A DNA stretch of 64,000 nt from Carallia brachiata (taxonomy: Eukaryota; Streptophyta; Magnoliopsida; Malpighiales; Rhizophoraceae), in assembly GCA_021464245.1 (NCBI GenBank), contig JADCRB010000055.1, forward strand, positions 2,138,487 through 2,202,486, given 5' to 3'. Positions 12,888 through 24,641 of this stretch are shown one piece after another (the first letter of the stretch is position 1; each line of letters begins with the position of its first letter). The notes under the pieces were generated by a model. It was not told the origin of the DNA. It saw only the letters and a program-made list of their open reading frames with translations, and did not search any database. The translations under genes and the position numbers were made by a program.

Positions 12888-14289
12888 AAGGGATGATCTA
12901 AGTTATGAAATGTTATAAATAATTAATAACTAACATTCCCCATAATTTTATGATGTGAAAAAAGAAAAATCTTTGTCAATATATATGAAATGAAAAACTT
13001 GTGCATCTTATTTCTGCATGTGTGGATCAAATGGATACCTCTGTGGGTCAAATATGTAAATCGATCGAACCGACACTAGGAGGCAACCATAAGTTAGAAA
13101 ACACGACGGCTTTGTACAATTGAGAAAATTTTCAAGAATCGAAGTGTCTCACGTATCGAGCGTATTAAACCATCAAATAAACAGTATAGTAAAAGTAAAT
13201 AGTTATATTGATCATCCAAAAAAAATTTATACTGCCTTTAGCACAAAAATTTTTTTAATTTTTTTTAATTAAGATTTAAGATAAAAATAAATATATTTAG
13301 AATAATATTAAATATATTTACGGTTTACGTTTAAAAAAAAAATAAGAAAGTGTTTAGATAAACTATGACCAAATCATTTGACCATGCAATAATTTTGCAT
13401 TGTCGCTTTCTTTGCTTAAGATTTTCATACATTGTCTTTGCTGCTGCTGCACCGCTACGCATATACAATAGGATTTCAAATGGATTGGTGAGCAATCATC
13501 TAGGTCTCTTGATTAATTTAAATACGTGTAACCTATTCCAAGTTAATGGACTCATTCTCTGTTTGATTCTTGATGCAGAAGGTTGACTTGGGAAATGAAT
13601 GAATCTAAGTAATGTGGTCGATGGGTACACTGTGAATTCAGATTCTAAAAGTTGCAGGTCTATAGAGCTAGACGCATTCATGAATGACAGCCAATTTCGG
13701 CCAAAATTTCGTGAACAAATGCCTTTTTGTTGGTCCCAATTTTAGTCGGCCCATAAGTGCATTTTGTCTCTAAACTGTGCACTAGACGAAATAATACATA
13801 CCAAAGGTATAGAGTTTATGTCATTTTTTTAGTTAAAAAATAGAGGACGGACTCCTCAGATGGGGGAGCCACGATCCCCTTTAATTGCCTCTTAACGGGC
13901 CTTGTTGGCCCTCCTGTTATAGGAGGATGTGGCTCCCCCATCTAAGAAATATGGTGTTCTTAATGAATTCCTTCTTTTGTCACTTTTCCTTACTTCAAAC
14001 TGTGTCATGCAGTCTCTCCGTGGTGTCGTACGAAGGAACCGACACATTATCGCAAATTACTAGTGACTAGAACTTGAAGTCGAAACGCCCAATTTTAAAA
14101 TGACTTCCGGACTAATGAACTCTAGATATCTATATCTATTTGATGATCTGAAAAGGCCTTCTAAATTTAAATGTTCCCCATTATTGTCTGATTGGGTATA
14201 GGCCAAGCCCATCAATTGGCAAGCTAAACAGTATTATAAAACTTTAACGCAGTCGCTTTGTTTTGTCTCATTTTTTCCTGCAATAAAAG
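12888..14289. other. Intergenic region
   Basis: No gene supported. AT-rich sequence, a dispersed AT-rich motif near 13240-13340, and a separate inverted repeat at 13858-13943. Confidence 0.5.
13858..13943. repeat. Inverted repeat with perfect 15-bp arms
   Basis: AGATGGGGGAGCCAC at 13858-13872 is exactly complementary to GTGGCTCCCCCATCT at 13929-13943, around a 56-base loop. Partial pairing continues in flanking bases. It may be a small MITE remnant or a hairpin; no known microRNA sequence was recognised in it. Confidence 0.75.
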
Positions 14290-14454
14290 GTCCCGAACAT
14301 CGTGGGCGTCATCTTCGGGGCGGCCCAAATGGTGCTCCACGCAATGTACAATGGCTGCAAGAAAGCAGATCAGGAAAACAAATTAAAACAAATCAACAAT
14401 ACTACGAAGCAAGGCCCAACAAACGCTTCCTCTGCCTTGGCCCAGTCGCAATGA
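14290..14454 (+). pseudogene. Orphan last exon of a SWEET sugar transporter
   Basis: An open stretch of 54 codons plus TGA follows an acceptor-like AG (14288-14289). It reads VPNIVGVIFGAAQMVLHAMY and then a hydrophilic tail. The first 22 residues align with the start of the last exon of the intact SWEET gene at 25767 ([20 protein letters not shown]), including PNI, FG, QMVL and the final Y. The segment is GC-richer than its surroundings. I found no other SWEET exon in the 10 kb on either side, so this is a remnant of a tandem SWEET copy rather than a working gene, unless upstream exons are very diverged. Arabidopsis also has tandem SWEET genes next to TIM8 (from memory). Confidence 0.75.
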
Positions 14455-17400
14455 CATTGGAAGTTGGTGAAAAGCCGAACAACAAAGATTTCATTGTGAG
14501 CATTAAGCTTAATTCGATGGTTGGAGGCACATATTTTTAATTCTTAAGTTTGAGATTTGGATTTTAGATTTGACGCTCATCTTCTTCTCTCTTTACGTTG
14601 GGTTATCAACTCTAATGGATTGACAAAAAAAAAAAAATCCATTGTCACACCCTACCAAAGCCCCAATTTTTTTTTCTCTATCAATTCTTGCCTGCCGTCT
14701 TGTAGATACCAAAAAAAGGTCTCGTGGGCATGGAAATTTATTCTCAAAACAATGAAATTATTAAGGGGCTGGCTGACCATCCTAGTTTTGTTTCGTTTTA
14801 CAATCAACTTACGTTAAAAATCAATCTAGTGAAAATTGATCTTGAATTTTTTTATCACAGTTCTGATCTTGGATACAATCGCTTTAATTCCACAAAATTT
14901 CCTAAAATTTTGCCATGGTGGAAGAGTTACTTCCTGGATGAAGCAAAATAATAATAATAATAAAAATAAAAGGTATCAATTCCCTGAAAGAGCAAATTCC
15001 CCAATCATTGTATATATATGGAAGTTCATGGACTCCTCTGGCAACTTTGACATCATATCTAGTGCTTCTTCATTGAGGCCTAACTTCTTTGCAACAAGCT
15101 TACGCTTTGGCCTTTTGGGCTATCGCGAATTTCGCAATTAAAAGCATCTGTTGGTGGCTCCGAAACGGGGGATAAAAAGGAGAATACATAAATAATGGAC
15201 GTCGTGGCTTATTAAATCACATCCCATCATTTATACAACTGTATCCAATACAGACGAGGCTCGCCTAATTTCTTAGGGTGCCCTTTGAATTCCCTTCATC
15301 CAAAACGATTCGATGTGCCCAGTTCCAAATTAAGTTGATGGGATAGAAACATTTGGGGCACATCAAAAGAAAATTACTTATAGCTTATAGCTAACCAGAC
15401 ATTGCTAGAATGTGACTCTTTTACTTAACATTTTGTTTGGGAAGAATTCTTTGGGGGGCATTTCCTTTGGGGGAAAAAGAATGAGAATGGAAAAATATAA
15501 ATGCGCTTATTTGGAGGAAAGGGAACAAATAAAATAGAAAGGTGAGGCACAGTTATTATTATTATTATTTTTTTGTTTTTTTGAGTCTTACCATTATCCA
15601 ATCTCTTAAATTTAGGAAGATTGGAGTGGAACGAAAAAAACAAAATGACTGAAAATTTAATTTTATTTTGTTTTGTTTAATTTACATTTTACTTTTACAT
15701 TTTAATTTTCACTCTTAAAGGATAAATTTAATATTATAATATATATTATTTTCTTTTCTCTTATTTTTCACTCATTCTCAAACAAAATAATTTTAACTTT
15801 CTTTCCTCATATTATATTATTCAAACACAGGATAAGTAAATTCATGGGAAAAATGATTATTGTACCAGACTACAACAACATCAAATTCTCAATCTCAAAT
15901 TTAGTTTACCACGGCGGAAGGTCTTGTTAGCACTAGTTAATTACGACTTGTATTAAGGGAATCATGGGATTATTTGTCATACCACTATTAAAGCACAATA
16001 ACATTTCACTCTAATATCACTGTTCCTTGCAAATATTTGTGATATCACTATTAAAACGCAATAACATTTAGTTCTAATATCACTGTTAAGGGATCTCAAC
16101 ATGGAGCACTCTCAATACTATTAAATTTAAATAACCACACACAATTAATTGATAAGTCACTCAAATGACTTAGACATCCAGTCTTTATATGAGCATCAAT
16201 CTAGTTTTGCTCCAAAAAACAAACATATCAGATAAGACTGAATTGATTAAAATTCTATTCAATTACCGATTAACTAATAATAATGTGTATTAACTTCAAT
16301 AAAATCAACGGAGACATTTCAAACGTACAACCATTCAAAAACAATTGGTCCTGATATTGTGCCGAAAGCGCATGGAGAGGCCCCAAGCAGATGGTGATTT
16401 GTAAGAAAAACAAAGCTGGCAAAATGGTCAGGGATTTCCATTTCAATGCCTGGCATAGAAAAGCCCATAACCAAGACAAAAGCCCTGACATGTCCAATCC
16501 GGACCCACCACGTAAGCATAACCAAGCCGAGCACCAAGACAAAACCTCAGATCTAGCCAAACAAGTCCGGAGACCAAGCCTATACATACACGCACGCTCG
16601 AGCGCGCTCGTATACATGTGCATGTATATGTGTGCTTCCTTGCAGTGAATTTTAAATGTATAATTGTTCAAAAAATTAATTATAATATTGGAGGCAAATA
16701 ATTATCCGTAAATATATTTGATGCGTTTTCACGTTAATTCAAGTTTGAATATCATCTTGTCGCTCCCTTAATTTAAAATTTGCTAGTAACCTACCTAAAA
16801 TATATATTCGAGAATCGTTAAATGATTATGAAAAAATTTGTTTGAATTTATAAGTATTTGAGTTTTCATTAAAGAAATTAAACGAAGACATTAAGTGATC
16901 TCTAATTTTTAGAATATATATATAATAACTAATAAGTGTATAATTCAATTTTTTAAAAAAGAAAAAAGTAAATCAAATGATTTTGCAGTAGCCGAAAAGC
17001 CAAGAAAAAGGAAAAAGCGCATGAGGGCCTTGTAGCCTAAACAAAAGAAAGAAAAACGCCAAAAACGTTGAAATTTGTAAAAAGCGCAATGCTCGGACGG
17101 CGCAAGAAGGGAAAGGGGAAGAGATAGCGACACCACTCACCGACTGGCAAGGATCCCAAATCCCAATCATTGAAGTTTTACGAATTATGAGTGGAATGTC
17201 CATTTTACTCTATGGCTTATTGGGAGAACTTATAGTAAATATTTTGTTTTGTCCACTGGACCACAAAAATCTGAATAATAACCACATCTCTTCCTTTTCC
17301 ACCATTTCTAAAATTTTTGAGATAAACGTTTAAACTTCAACCTTTGAGGTATTTTTTTGATAGTTAAATAAATTTTGGGTAAAATTACATAAAACATGAA

Positions 17401-17629
17401 AACATTTGTTACAATGATACACTCTCTAGCCACATCAACATTTTTTTATTAGAAATTATAAGTTCTCATTTCTTAAATTAACTTAATCAATAATATCATT
17501 TATTCTATAGATAAAACAATTCTTTGATTATTAATAATGGTATTATAATAACCAAAACAAACAAAGGGATTCTATGGCTCTCATGACATGTCCAGAGCGT
17601 CCAATTAATAATTCATCAAAACCCTTCGG
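14455..17629. other. Intergenic region
   Basis: No gene supported. The open frames at 14557-15141 and 16270-16671 overlap on opposite strands, show no family features and lack splice context. AT-rich, with patches of simple sequence. Confidence 0.5.
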
Positions 17630-17637
17630 CATCGTGG

Positions 17638-18452
17638 CAATGTTATCAAAACTGAACTATTAATTGGATGATTCGACCAATTTAACTGTAAATCGGTTTA
17701 TAGACCAATTCAATTTATATCTTAAAATCAAGTAATTTGAGAATTGACTGAAAATCAATGAACTTGACCGATTCAACCAAAAACTGACTAATCGGTCTTG
17801 ATTTATCCAGGTCGATTAAAATTTTAACAATAATGTGGTTGCCACGTGTCACTGTAATTGAAAAGAAATGCTGAAATAAAACTTGGTTCTATTCCTCTTC
17901 GAACCCACGACCAAGAGTCTAGCGCATTAGTGTCTCAACCACGAGACCTAGTCCTCCCCTTATGATAACATTTTTTTAAATATCTTTACTGTATTCTGCC
18001 TATCTATGCATTTCTATTTTTTATTTTTTTCCCCGAAATTCTTTACAATTTGAAACCATAATTTGTTATTAAATATATAAAAGTAACTTATTATTTTACT
18101 TTTTTTTTGATAACTTAGAATTAAAGAATTATAATTACTTTTTCCTTAATTACCTACCTATATATTAAATATTAATTAAATTTTAATTTTATCATATGTT
18201 AAATTATAAATTAAGTATAAAATTTCTCAAATATAATATTATAATATATATAATAATTATATTTTGTATATTATTATACTTCATCTATTAATATTTTTAT
18301 ATAATGTATATAATTAAATTTTATTTATATATATATATATAATATTAAATATCATTTTTATTGATTTAACTCTGGTTAAATTGATTAAATCAGTTAAACT
18401 TTAAATTTCTGTACTTTTTAGTTTTATAACCGACTTGATTCTTATAACCTTG
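17638..18452. mobile_element. Non-autonomous hAT-like element, 815 bp
   Basis: The element is flanked by a perfect 8-bp direct repeat CATCGTGG at 17630-17637 and 18453-18460. Its ends are imperfect terminal inverted repeats: CAATGTTATCAAAAC on the left and, reading inward from the right, CAAGGTTATAAGAAT. An 8-bp target duplication and a C-A-R-N-G end are typical of hAT transposons. There is no transposase frame, so it depends on another copy. The subterminal parts are repetitive, with CGGT/ACCG words. A tRNA-like segment lies inside at 17896-17952. Confidence 0.75.
17896..17952 (-). repeat. tRNA-like segment inside the hAT-like element
   Basis: On the minus strand there is a box A-like GTCTCGTGGTTGAGACA and, about 30 bases later, a box B-like GTGGGTTCGAAG. 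It does not fold into a full cloverleaf. It may be a SINE head captured by, or inserted into, the element. Confidence 0.4.
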
Positions 18453-18460
18453 CATCGTGG

Positions 18461-20683
18461 AAGGATCATTGTCCATTCAGCAAAAAGAAAAACGTCAACA
18501 AAATCCATCCTATAATCGCAGTCGAACCAATAGAAAGGTTTGCTTTCATGTTGCGTCAACGAATTGCCCCCAAATTGCCAAAATTTATAATTAGAATATT
18601 ATATTTTTTTTGACAGAAAAAATTAGAATATTATATTGATCAAATATAAAATATGATATGATTTATATATTTTTGGGTTTTCTCTCTTAATTGCTTGAGC
18701 TTTTAAATGGATCTGAAATTCAAGAGTCTCATTTAATACAGTATTAGGATTTAGTTGCTTTATTATCTGCACTCAAGTTTGGCTTTTTACTTATGGGTAT
18801 GAACCGTTTCAATATAGTTTTCTTCTACTCTGTGCTAATCGAGCCAAACATGTGTCAAAATAATCTATTAAAGAATACAAAGTCTAATATTGATAAAAAA
18901 CAAGATCTGACATAATTTATAATATTCATGGACTTCTCCTCATACTGACTTAAATTTTTAGGTGAATTCGAAATTCAAGAGTCTTATTTGACATAAGAAA
19001 AACTGTTTACGTGAATATTATGCTTTAATCTCTCATTTTTTTGAAAAGGCAACAAAAAAAAAAAGCATTATATTTCGCCCAAAAGTTGCCAAAAAAACAA
19101 AGGATTAGGGCTCTTTATATCACTTTGTTTTCTCTTACTATTTTATAAAGGAGATGAAATTTAAGGACCCTCTTCTTTGCTCGAACGACGATTAATTCCA
19201 CTCTTTAAGCACCAACTTTCGTTGCATGCACTTAAAGACCATGACGTACGACATCACAAGGGAGACACACATATCTGCTTGCCTAACCCATCTTTATCTG
19301 TTGTTTGCAACCAATATTACAAGTATTACTCCACATAGGACCATAGACAAATATAGTATACGTTTCATTTTCTTGTATAATTTCAGTGGAATCCAGCGAT
19401 TCAGATGAATATTGGTGCAAATTAATAAAATATAACTGCTTCTTTTTTGGTCAAAAAAAAAATATAACTGCTTCTAGCATCCATAATGTACGTTGCTTAT
19501 CCACGTCTGGGGCTATGCCAACAATTAACCTTGCAATTGCAGGGCACTTATTATATACGCACCCACGTCCATGAAGACATCTGTCCTGGTTAAGGGATTT
19601 GCATTCGTGTAAATAATTACAGATTCAAATTTTATTAGAGTCAAGTAGTGTAACTAAATATATTATTTATAGTTTGATGCGAGGAATGCTGTAAATATTC
19701 CAATCGCTTTGCGTCTCCTAAACATAGTTGCAGTGTTTTCTAAAAGAATTGTAAAACACTACCTATGCTTTCCTTTTTTTGACCCAGGAAAAAAAAACCA
19801 CACATCTCTCTTGTTTATTCCACTTAGCAGCGTACCCAACAACAACAACGACAACAAACATTATCCAACAATTCCAAACGTCAACACGGACCTGAAAAGA
19901 AACAAAAATTTTTCATGGCCAATTGGCCATGCGCTTTCTAGTATCATTATCATACTGGCTACCCATTAATTGGTTCGACCAAAGTTGTGGACCTTTATAG
20001 TCGATAACTTGATTTGCTTTGTGGAGCTTTTCTTTTTCTGCGATAGAATCGTAATTACTTCACGGGTTTAGATTAATACATCTGTACAATAGGAGGCAAT
20101 TCTATCAATTGATGACGTAAAACAGAAAAGAAGATTCAATCCATTTGCTTTATCTGAGATTTGATGCAACGGCACCAAGGGCGCAATCAGGTCTATCTAT
20201 GTAATCTTGTGTGATGCAACACTCCCCAGTACCTTTTTCTCTTTAATTATGATTAGTAAATGAATTATGTCGTTCAATTAAAAAAAAGAACTTTGGGACC
20301 TTCTGTTTCAAGAAACTTATAATATTAATTAATCAAATTTGTTTGATACATTTTTAAACAAAATTTGAAGTTTTAAGAATTGTTATATGTTTTGTACAAA
20401 AAATTATTTTTTTTTGATTAATTGACTTGATTCTTAAAAATTACAAACTTGAAGGTGACTAAAGCACCAATTAAGAAATATATTATATGAGTATTAGATA
20501 TAATAAAATATTTTATGTCATAGCGCATTATCAAAAGGAGGAACAAAAAAAAAAAAGTTCATAGCATATTACCTACTATACTAGCTAGCTTAACATAATT
20601 CTTATCCTATATCTATGGCTATTTTTATAATCGTACTTTTTTTTTTTTTATTTTTAAGTTTTCGTAAAGAATTTTGGCAAGAG
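18461..20683. other. Intergenic region, AT-rich
   Basis: No gene supported. Open frames at 19226-19969 are short, overlapping and without family features. Confidence 0.5.
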
Positions 20684-21437
20684 TAGAACTACAAACGACC
20701 TAATACGTTCGTTAAAAACTCAAAAATTTGACTCGATTAAAGCTCTGTTCGGGCTCATTCATTAATTAAACGAGCCGAACTCGATATAAATTTAAAAACT
20801 CGTTTTATAAACGAGTCAAACCCGAGCACAGTCAGTCTTGGCTCGTGAAAATTCATAAACAGCTCGATAACAAAACTTACCAAAGCTTGTTAACAAGCTC
20901 TCTTAAACTCATTGACAATTTTAAGAACATAAACATAAAACTTTAATTAAGTTAACCCTTCAAGTTCAATGCTTTAGAATTAATACAAAAACAACACTTA
21001 ATGTAAGAGGAAGTCGTCATATTTATAGTTGTCTAACACTTACCTCTTTGCCTCCATTGTCGATGCGGGATTGTGGGACAGTTTTTGAAACTCTTCCACA
21101 ATCCTACGTCGAGAATGGAAGGTAAAGAAGAGAGGTGAGGTAATTACATAAAGACCAACTCCCATTCTTCTATTGCTTCTAGTCCATGAGTTGAAGTTGG
21201 TTTTTTAATTTCAAACTTTCAGCTCGTGATGTGACAGTGACTCAAATTTCTTGATTTTTTAAAAGAAATTTGAGTCAAACTCGAGTTCGAATTTGAGATA
21301 TATTTTTTGAGTTGAGTTCGAGCCTGTATTTTTAAAACTTAATTCGAGATCGAGTTGAGGTTAAACCTACTAATTTTTCTATCGAGCCGAACCCAAACAC
21401 CTCATACTTAATTTGACTCGACTCATTTGTAGTTCTA
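20684..21437. mobile_element. Non-autonomous DNA-transposon-like element, about 754 bp
   Basis: The outer ends are inverted repeats: TAGAACTACAAACGA on the left and, reading inward from the right, TAGAACTACAAATGAGTCG. Subterminal regions are full of ACTCGA, GAGCTCG and GAGCCGAAC words in both orientations, as in many plant MITE-like elements. I could not find a clear target duplication, so superfamily and exact ends are uncertain. No transposase frame is present. A second inverted repeat is nested at 21040-21142. Confidence 0.6.
21040..21142. repeat. Nested inverted repeat, about 103 bp
   Basis: Left arm includes CCATTGTCGATGCGGGATTG; the right arm, read on the other strand, includes CCATTCTCGACGTAGGATTG. 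The arms are about 45 bases each with a short loop. It lies inside the larger element and may be a separate small MITE. Confidence 0.6.
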
Positions 21438-23443
21438 AGTAACAACTCGTTGAAACTTAAAAAGTTCACTTAATCCCTAAAGAATTGGTGGGCCATAGTT
21501 AACCAGAGTCCAGACATCTTCTAGGAAGAAGGCTTTGGACCGGCCCAATTATGGGATCAACGGATTTTCAAGGTCAGTAACATTAACCGGTAAGTAGAGA
21601 GCGGGACCCGATTTTTATAAACATGCTAAAACTTTTGAGTTTTATTGTTAGGAGAAAGGTAGTTGTTCTTTAATCAGAAAAAAAAAAAATTGTTGTCGGG
21701 AAAGAAAATTATTAGAAGAATTTCTGTAATACAATGATTTAAATATTTTTTATAATTATATAAATTTATTGTATAATGAAAAAAATAGTGATTTTTTTTA
21801 TTACACTTGTAATTGAATGCAGTTGCACAATAAATTCATGTAATTGAATATCTGAAATTTTGTTTGATAAAATTGTCTGGACATGTAATGGAACCCTTAT
21901 TGTTATAGTTGGTTGGTAAACTGACAGTCTCAAAATAGTAAATGTAATTGATTGTTTGATAATTATTTGTAATATTTTGAATAAAAATAAAAAAATATTA
22001 ATAAAATTGAAAAAAACCATTAAAAAAACCTCTTTTCTATAAATAAATTATAATTATTTTATATAAAATTAAATATTTTAGCCTGAAAAAATTAGGAAAT
22101 TTGGGTGCAATTGTTGAGCTTTCTTATTGCACCAAAACACTACATTTCTGAAACCTACACAGATACATATATTTTTTTGACATCTGAACCCACAATGATC
22201 CCACCCCACCCCCATATTTTCAGTGTCCAAGAGCACTGTCCACGGGACAGGGTTCTGACTGTACAAAATATTTTCAACAAGTAAAAAGTGAGACTTCAAC
22301 CTCTGACTCTCTGAGCTTTGGATAAAAGTTTAATTTTTCCTTTTTTTGGTGTTAGATAAAAGTTTTAACTTCAGCCACTACGCTAAAGATGAAGTTGTCT
22401 TCCTTGTGTAGGTTACAGCTTACAGGAACAAAATAAAGATTATCCTTTTACAAAGTGGAAGCTCGGTTACTTCGCTTTTTCCGTCAGCTTGAATCAATGT
22501 CTCGATCTTTCCGGTTGTCATCTTTCAATTTCATCATCCGAGTTTATATCTCTTTGTTTTGTGATTTAAACTTTAAATTTTGTTTGCACGATGTTTAGAT
22601 TTTTTGTTTTGAATGGTTATAATCTCTCCACCTCTCTGCTTAGGTTCTAAAAAGTATCATAAATTGGAAAAGTTACACGCACGAGTAACTTTGACAGCGA
22701 GGCAAACTCGCTGGCTGTGACCTCCTCAAAACAAAGAAGGTACGTGCTTCTCTGCGCCGATCAAATGCTCTGCCTAGATATTGTTACTCGTGTAATTCAA
22801 CTAATTAAAAGAATTGAATTTGTGTGAAAGATTATATGATTAAATTTTACTTTGCATTTCTTAAAATCACAATATTCCCAATTAAAACTGTGACACACAA
22901 TTATGTTTTCTCATTTAATAGACAAATTAAAAAAAATCCAGATAATGGGGCGCTTAAAAAGTTGCTAATGAGGCCTACTATACTCTAATTCGTTTTTTTT
23001 TTAAGTTATGCGAACATTAGTTACCTGGTGCACATGGCTGTGACTGTGTTACACCCTAACAAGGAAAATACGCGAGGGAGATGCACACAAAAGGGTACCA
23101 TGTATTAAAGGCTTATTTTAGGGCCATGACTGCTAAATGGATACCTCAAAGTCAACCGCGGACTGGGTTCTTGTTTTGGGTAAGAAAAAAAAAAAGGAAA
23201 CGTTTCACCATGATGGTGGCTGAGCAAGCTTCTCCACCGCTTGATTATTCCTTCTATGCCAAAAGGACAAACCTGCACAGCTCATCTCCATCAAATGCGA
23301 TTACACGTCACAAAGGTTTCTTAGTTTGTATTCTGTAACAAATGAAGGAATTTTTTTTTTTTTTTTTGGTGGCCCTTATGGGTTGGGTTAGACTTCACTT
23401 CACCCATATCAATGTCTTAAGTCTAGCAAATTTAGTATCTAAA
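21438..23443. other. Intergenic region
   Basis: No gene supported. The region is AT-rich; the open frames at 21766-22299 and 23081-23338 show no family features. Confidence 0.5.
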
Positions 23444-23450
23444 ATCAATA

Positions 23451-23797
23451 GGGATAAGATTGATCAAAAAAAAAAAAAAAAAAGATAAGTAATCTTTAAA
23501 GTTTAAACTTTTATGTTTTTTTTTTATTTGAGAACTAAACTTTTTAAATTTTTTATTTAAAACTTATACTTTTATTTTTTGTTCTATTCAAGTCCTTTTG
23601 TAGTGATTCACCGTTAATTTTTTCGTTAAATCAAACGGATGCATGATTAAAGTTAACGAAAAAATTAACAGTTTCACTACAAAAAAATTTGAATAAAACG
23701 AAAAATAAAAGTATAAGATTTAAATAAAAAATTTAAAAACTTTAGACTTTAAATAAAAAAAAATATAAACATTTAGGATTTAAAAGATATTTATCCC
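23451..23797. mobile_element. Fold-back MITE, 347 bp
   Basis: Most of the element is one long inverted repeat whose arms meet near 23640, at GTTAATTTTTTCGTTAA and its complement. It starts GGGATAA and ends TTATCCC, and is flanked by the 7-bp direct repeat ATCAATA at 23444-23450 and 23798-23804. The left arm carries an extra A-rich insertion near 23466-23483. There is no coding capacity. The superfamily is not certain from a 7-bp duplication. Confidence 0.8.
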
Positions 23798-23804
23798 ATC
23801 AATA

Positions 23805-24520
23805 CCATAAAAAGAAGATATTCTCATAGGGACATCTATCAACATTATCATCATTTTGTTGAAAATTATGCCCTCTGCATTACCAACTGATATACGGAGT
23901 TTATAAATTGTTAGGATTTAGAAATTGGAAATGATTGTCCTCATGGATGTCCAACAAAATTGGAATATATGAAAATGAAAGTTCAACTATGTTATCATCA
24001 TAATGTATCAATGATGTAAGATTATAACATATGTTTACACATACACAATTATTAACATCCAAGATTGAAATTTGCATCGGTCCTCTTTGCAAATAGCAAG
24101 TGGGTTATGGTGATGAGTTGTAACCCCTTAAAACCACTTGGTGGTTGACACGTCTGAAAGAAAGGTGGGACCCCAGGAATTCTGTGGATGTACTAAGAAG
24201 AGTGCTGGCAAAAGAGAGCAGTGCTTCGAAGAATTAAACCAAATATGGAAGGATAGAGCATTAGAGCCTAAAAGGGTTTCTTTTTTTCTTTTTTTTTTTT
24301 TTCAAACATATGTAAAACGTAAAAACTCTAATAAGGACCAACTCGAAAAGGAACCACACTGACCTTTAAACCCTAACCACAGTTAAAATTTGCACCATCA
24401 TACCCTAGTCTACATTCTGTTAACTTTACATGCAACTTGCTCATCAAAAAATAAATAAATAAATAAAAATTAAAAAAAAAAAAAACTCTATCATGCAACT
24501 TCCCTTCTGGCCTCTTCTGT
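23805..24520. other. Upstream region of SWEET
   Basis: No gene supported. A telo-box-like AAACCCTAA is at 24368-24376. The interval probably holds the SWEET promoter. Confidence 0.4.
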
Positions 24521-24526
24521 AGCTTC

Positions 24527-24536
24527 CTATATAAAT
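24527..24536 (+). promoter_or_regulatory. TATA box of SWEET
   Basis: CTATATAAAT is a good TATA match about 104 bases upstream of the start codon. That spacing leaves room for a short 5' untranslated region made largely of the GA repeat. Confidence 0.65.
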
Positions 24537-24597
24537 GCCTCGCCCCAGTTTGCTTAGTCGTGCCAAATAGTTAGAGTACTTTGATATCGTCTGTTTC

Positions 24598-24607
24598 ACA
24601 GAGAGAG

Positions 24608-24638
<31 letters not shown>
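24598..24638 (+). repeat. (GA)n repeat in the SWEET 5' untranslated region
   Basis: About 40 bases of nearly pure GA directly precede the start codon at 24640. GA repeats in plant leaders can bind BPC/GAGA-type proteins; that role is inferred. Confidence 0.8.

Positions 24639-24639
<1 letters not shown>

Positions 24640-24641
<2 letters not shown>

Noticed and set aside
12679..12918. 79-codon open frame over the tRNA
   Set aside because: Overlaps a clear tRNA gene and has no other support.
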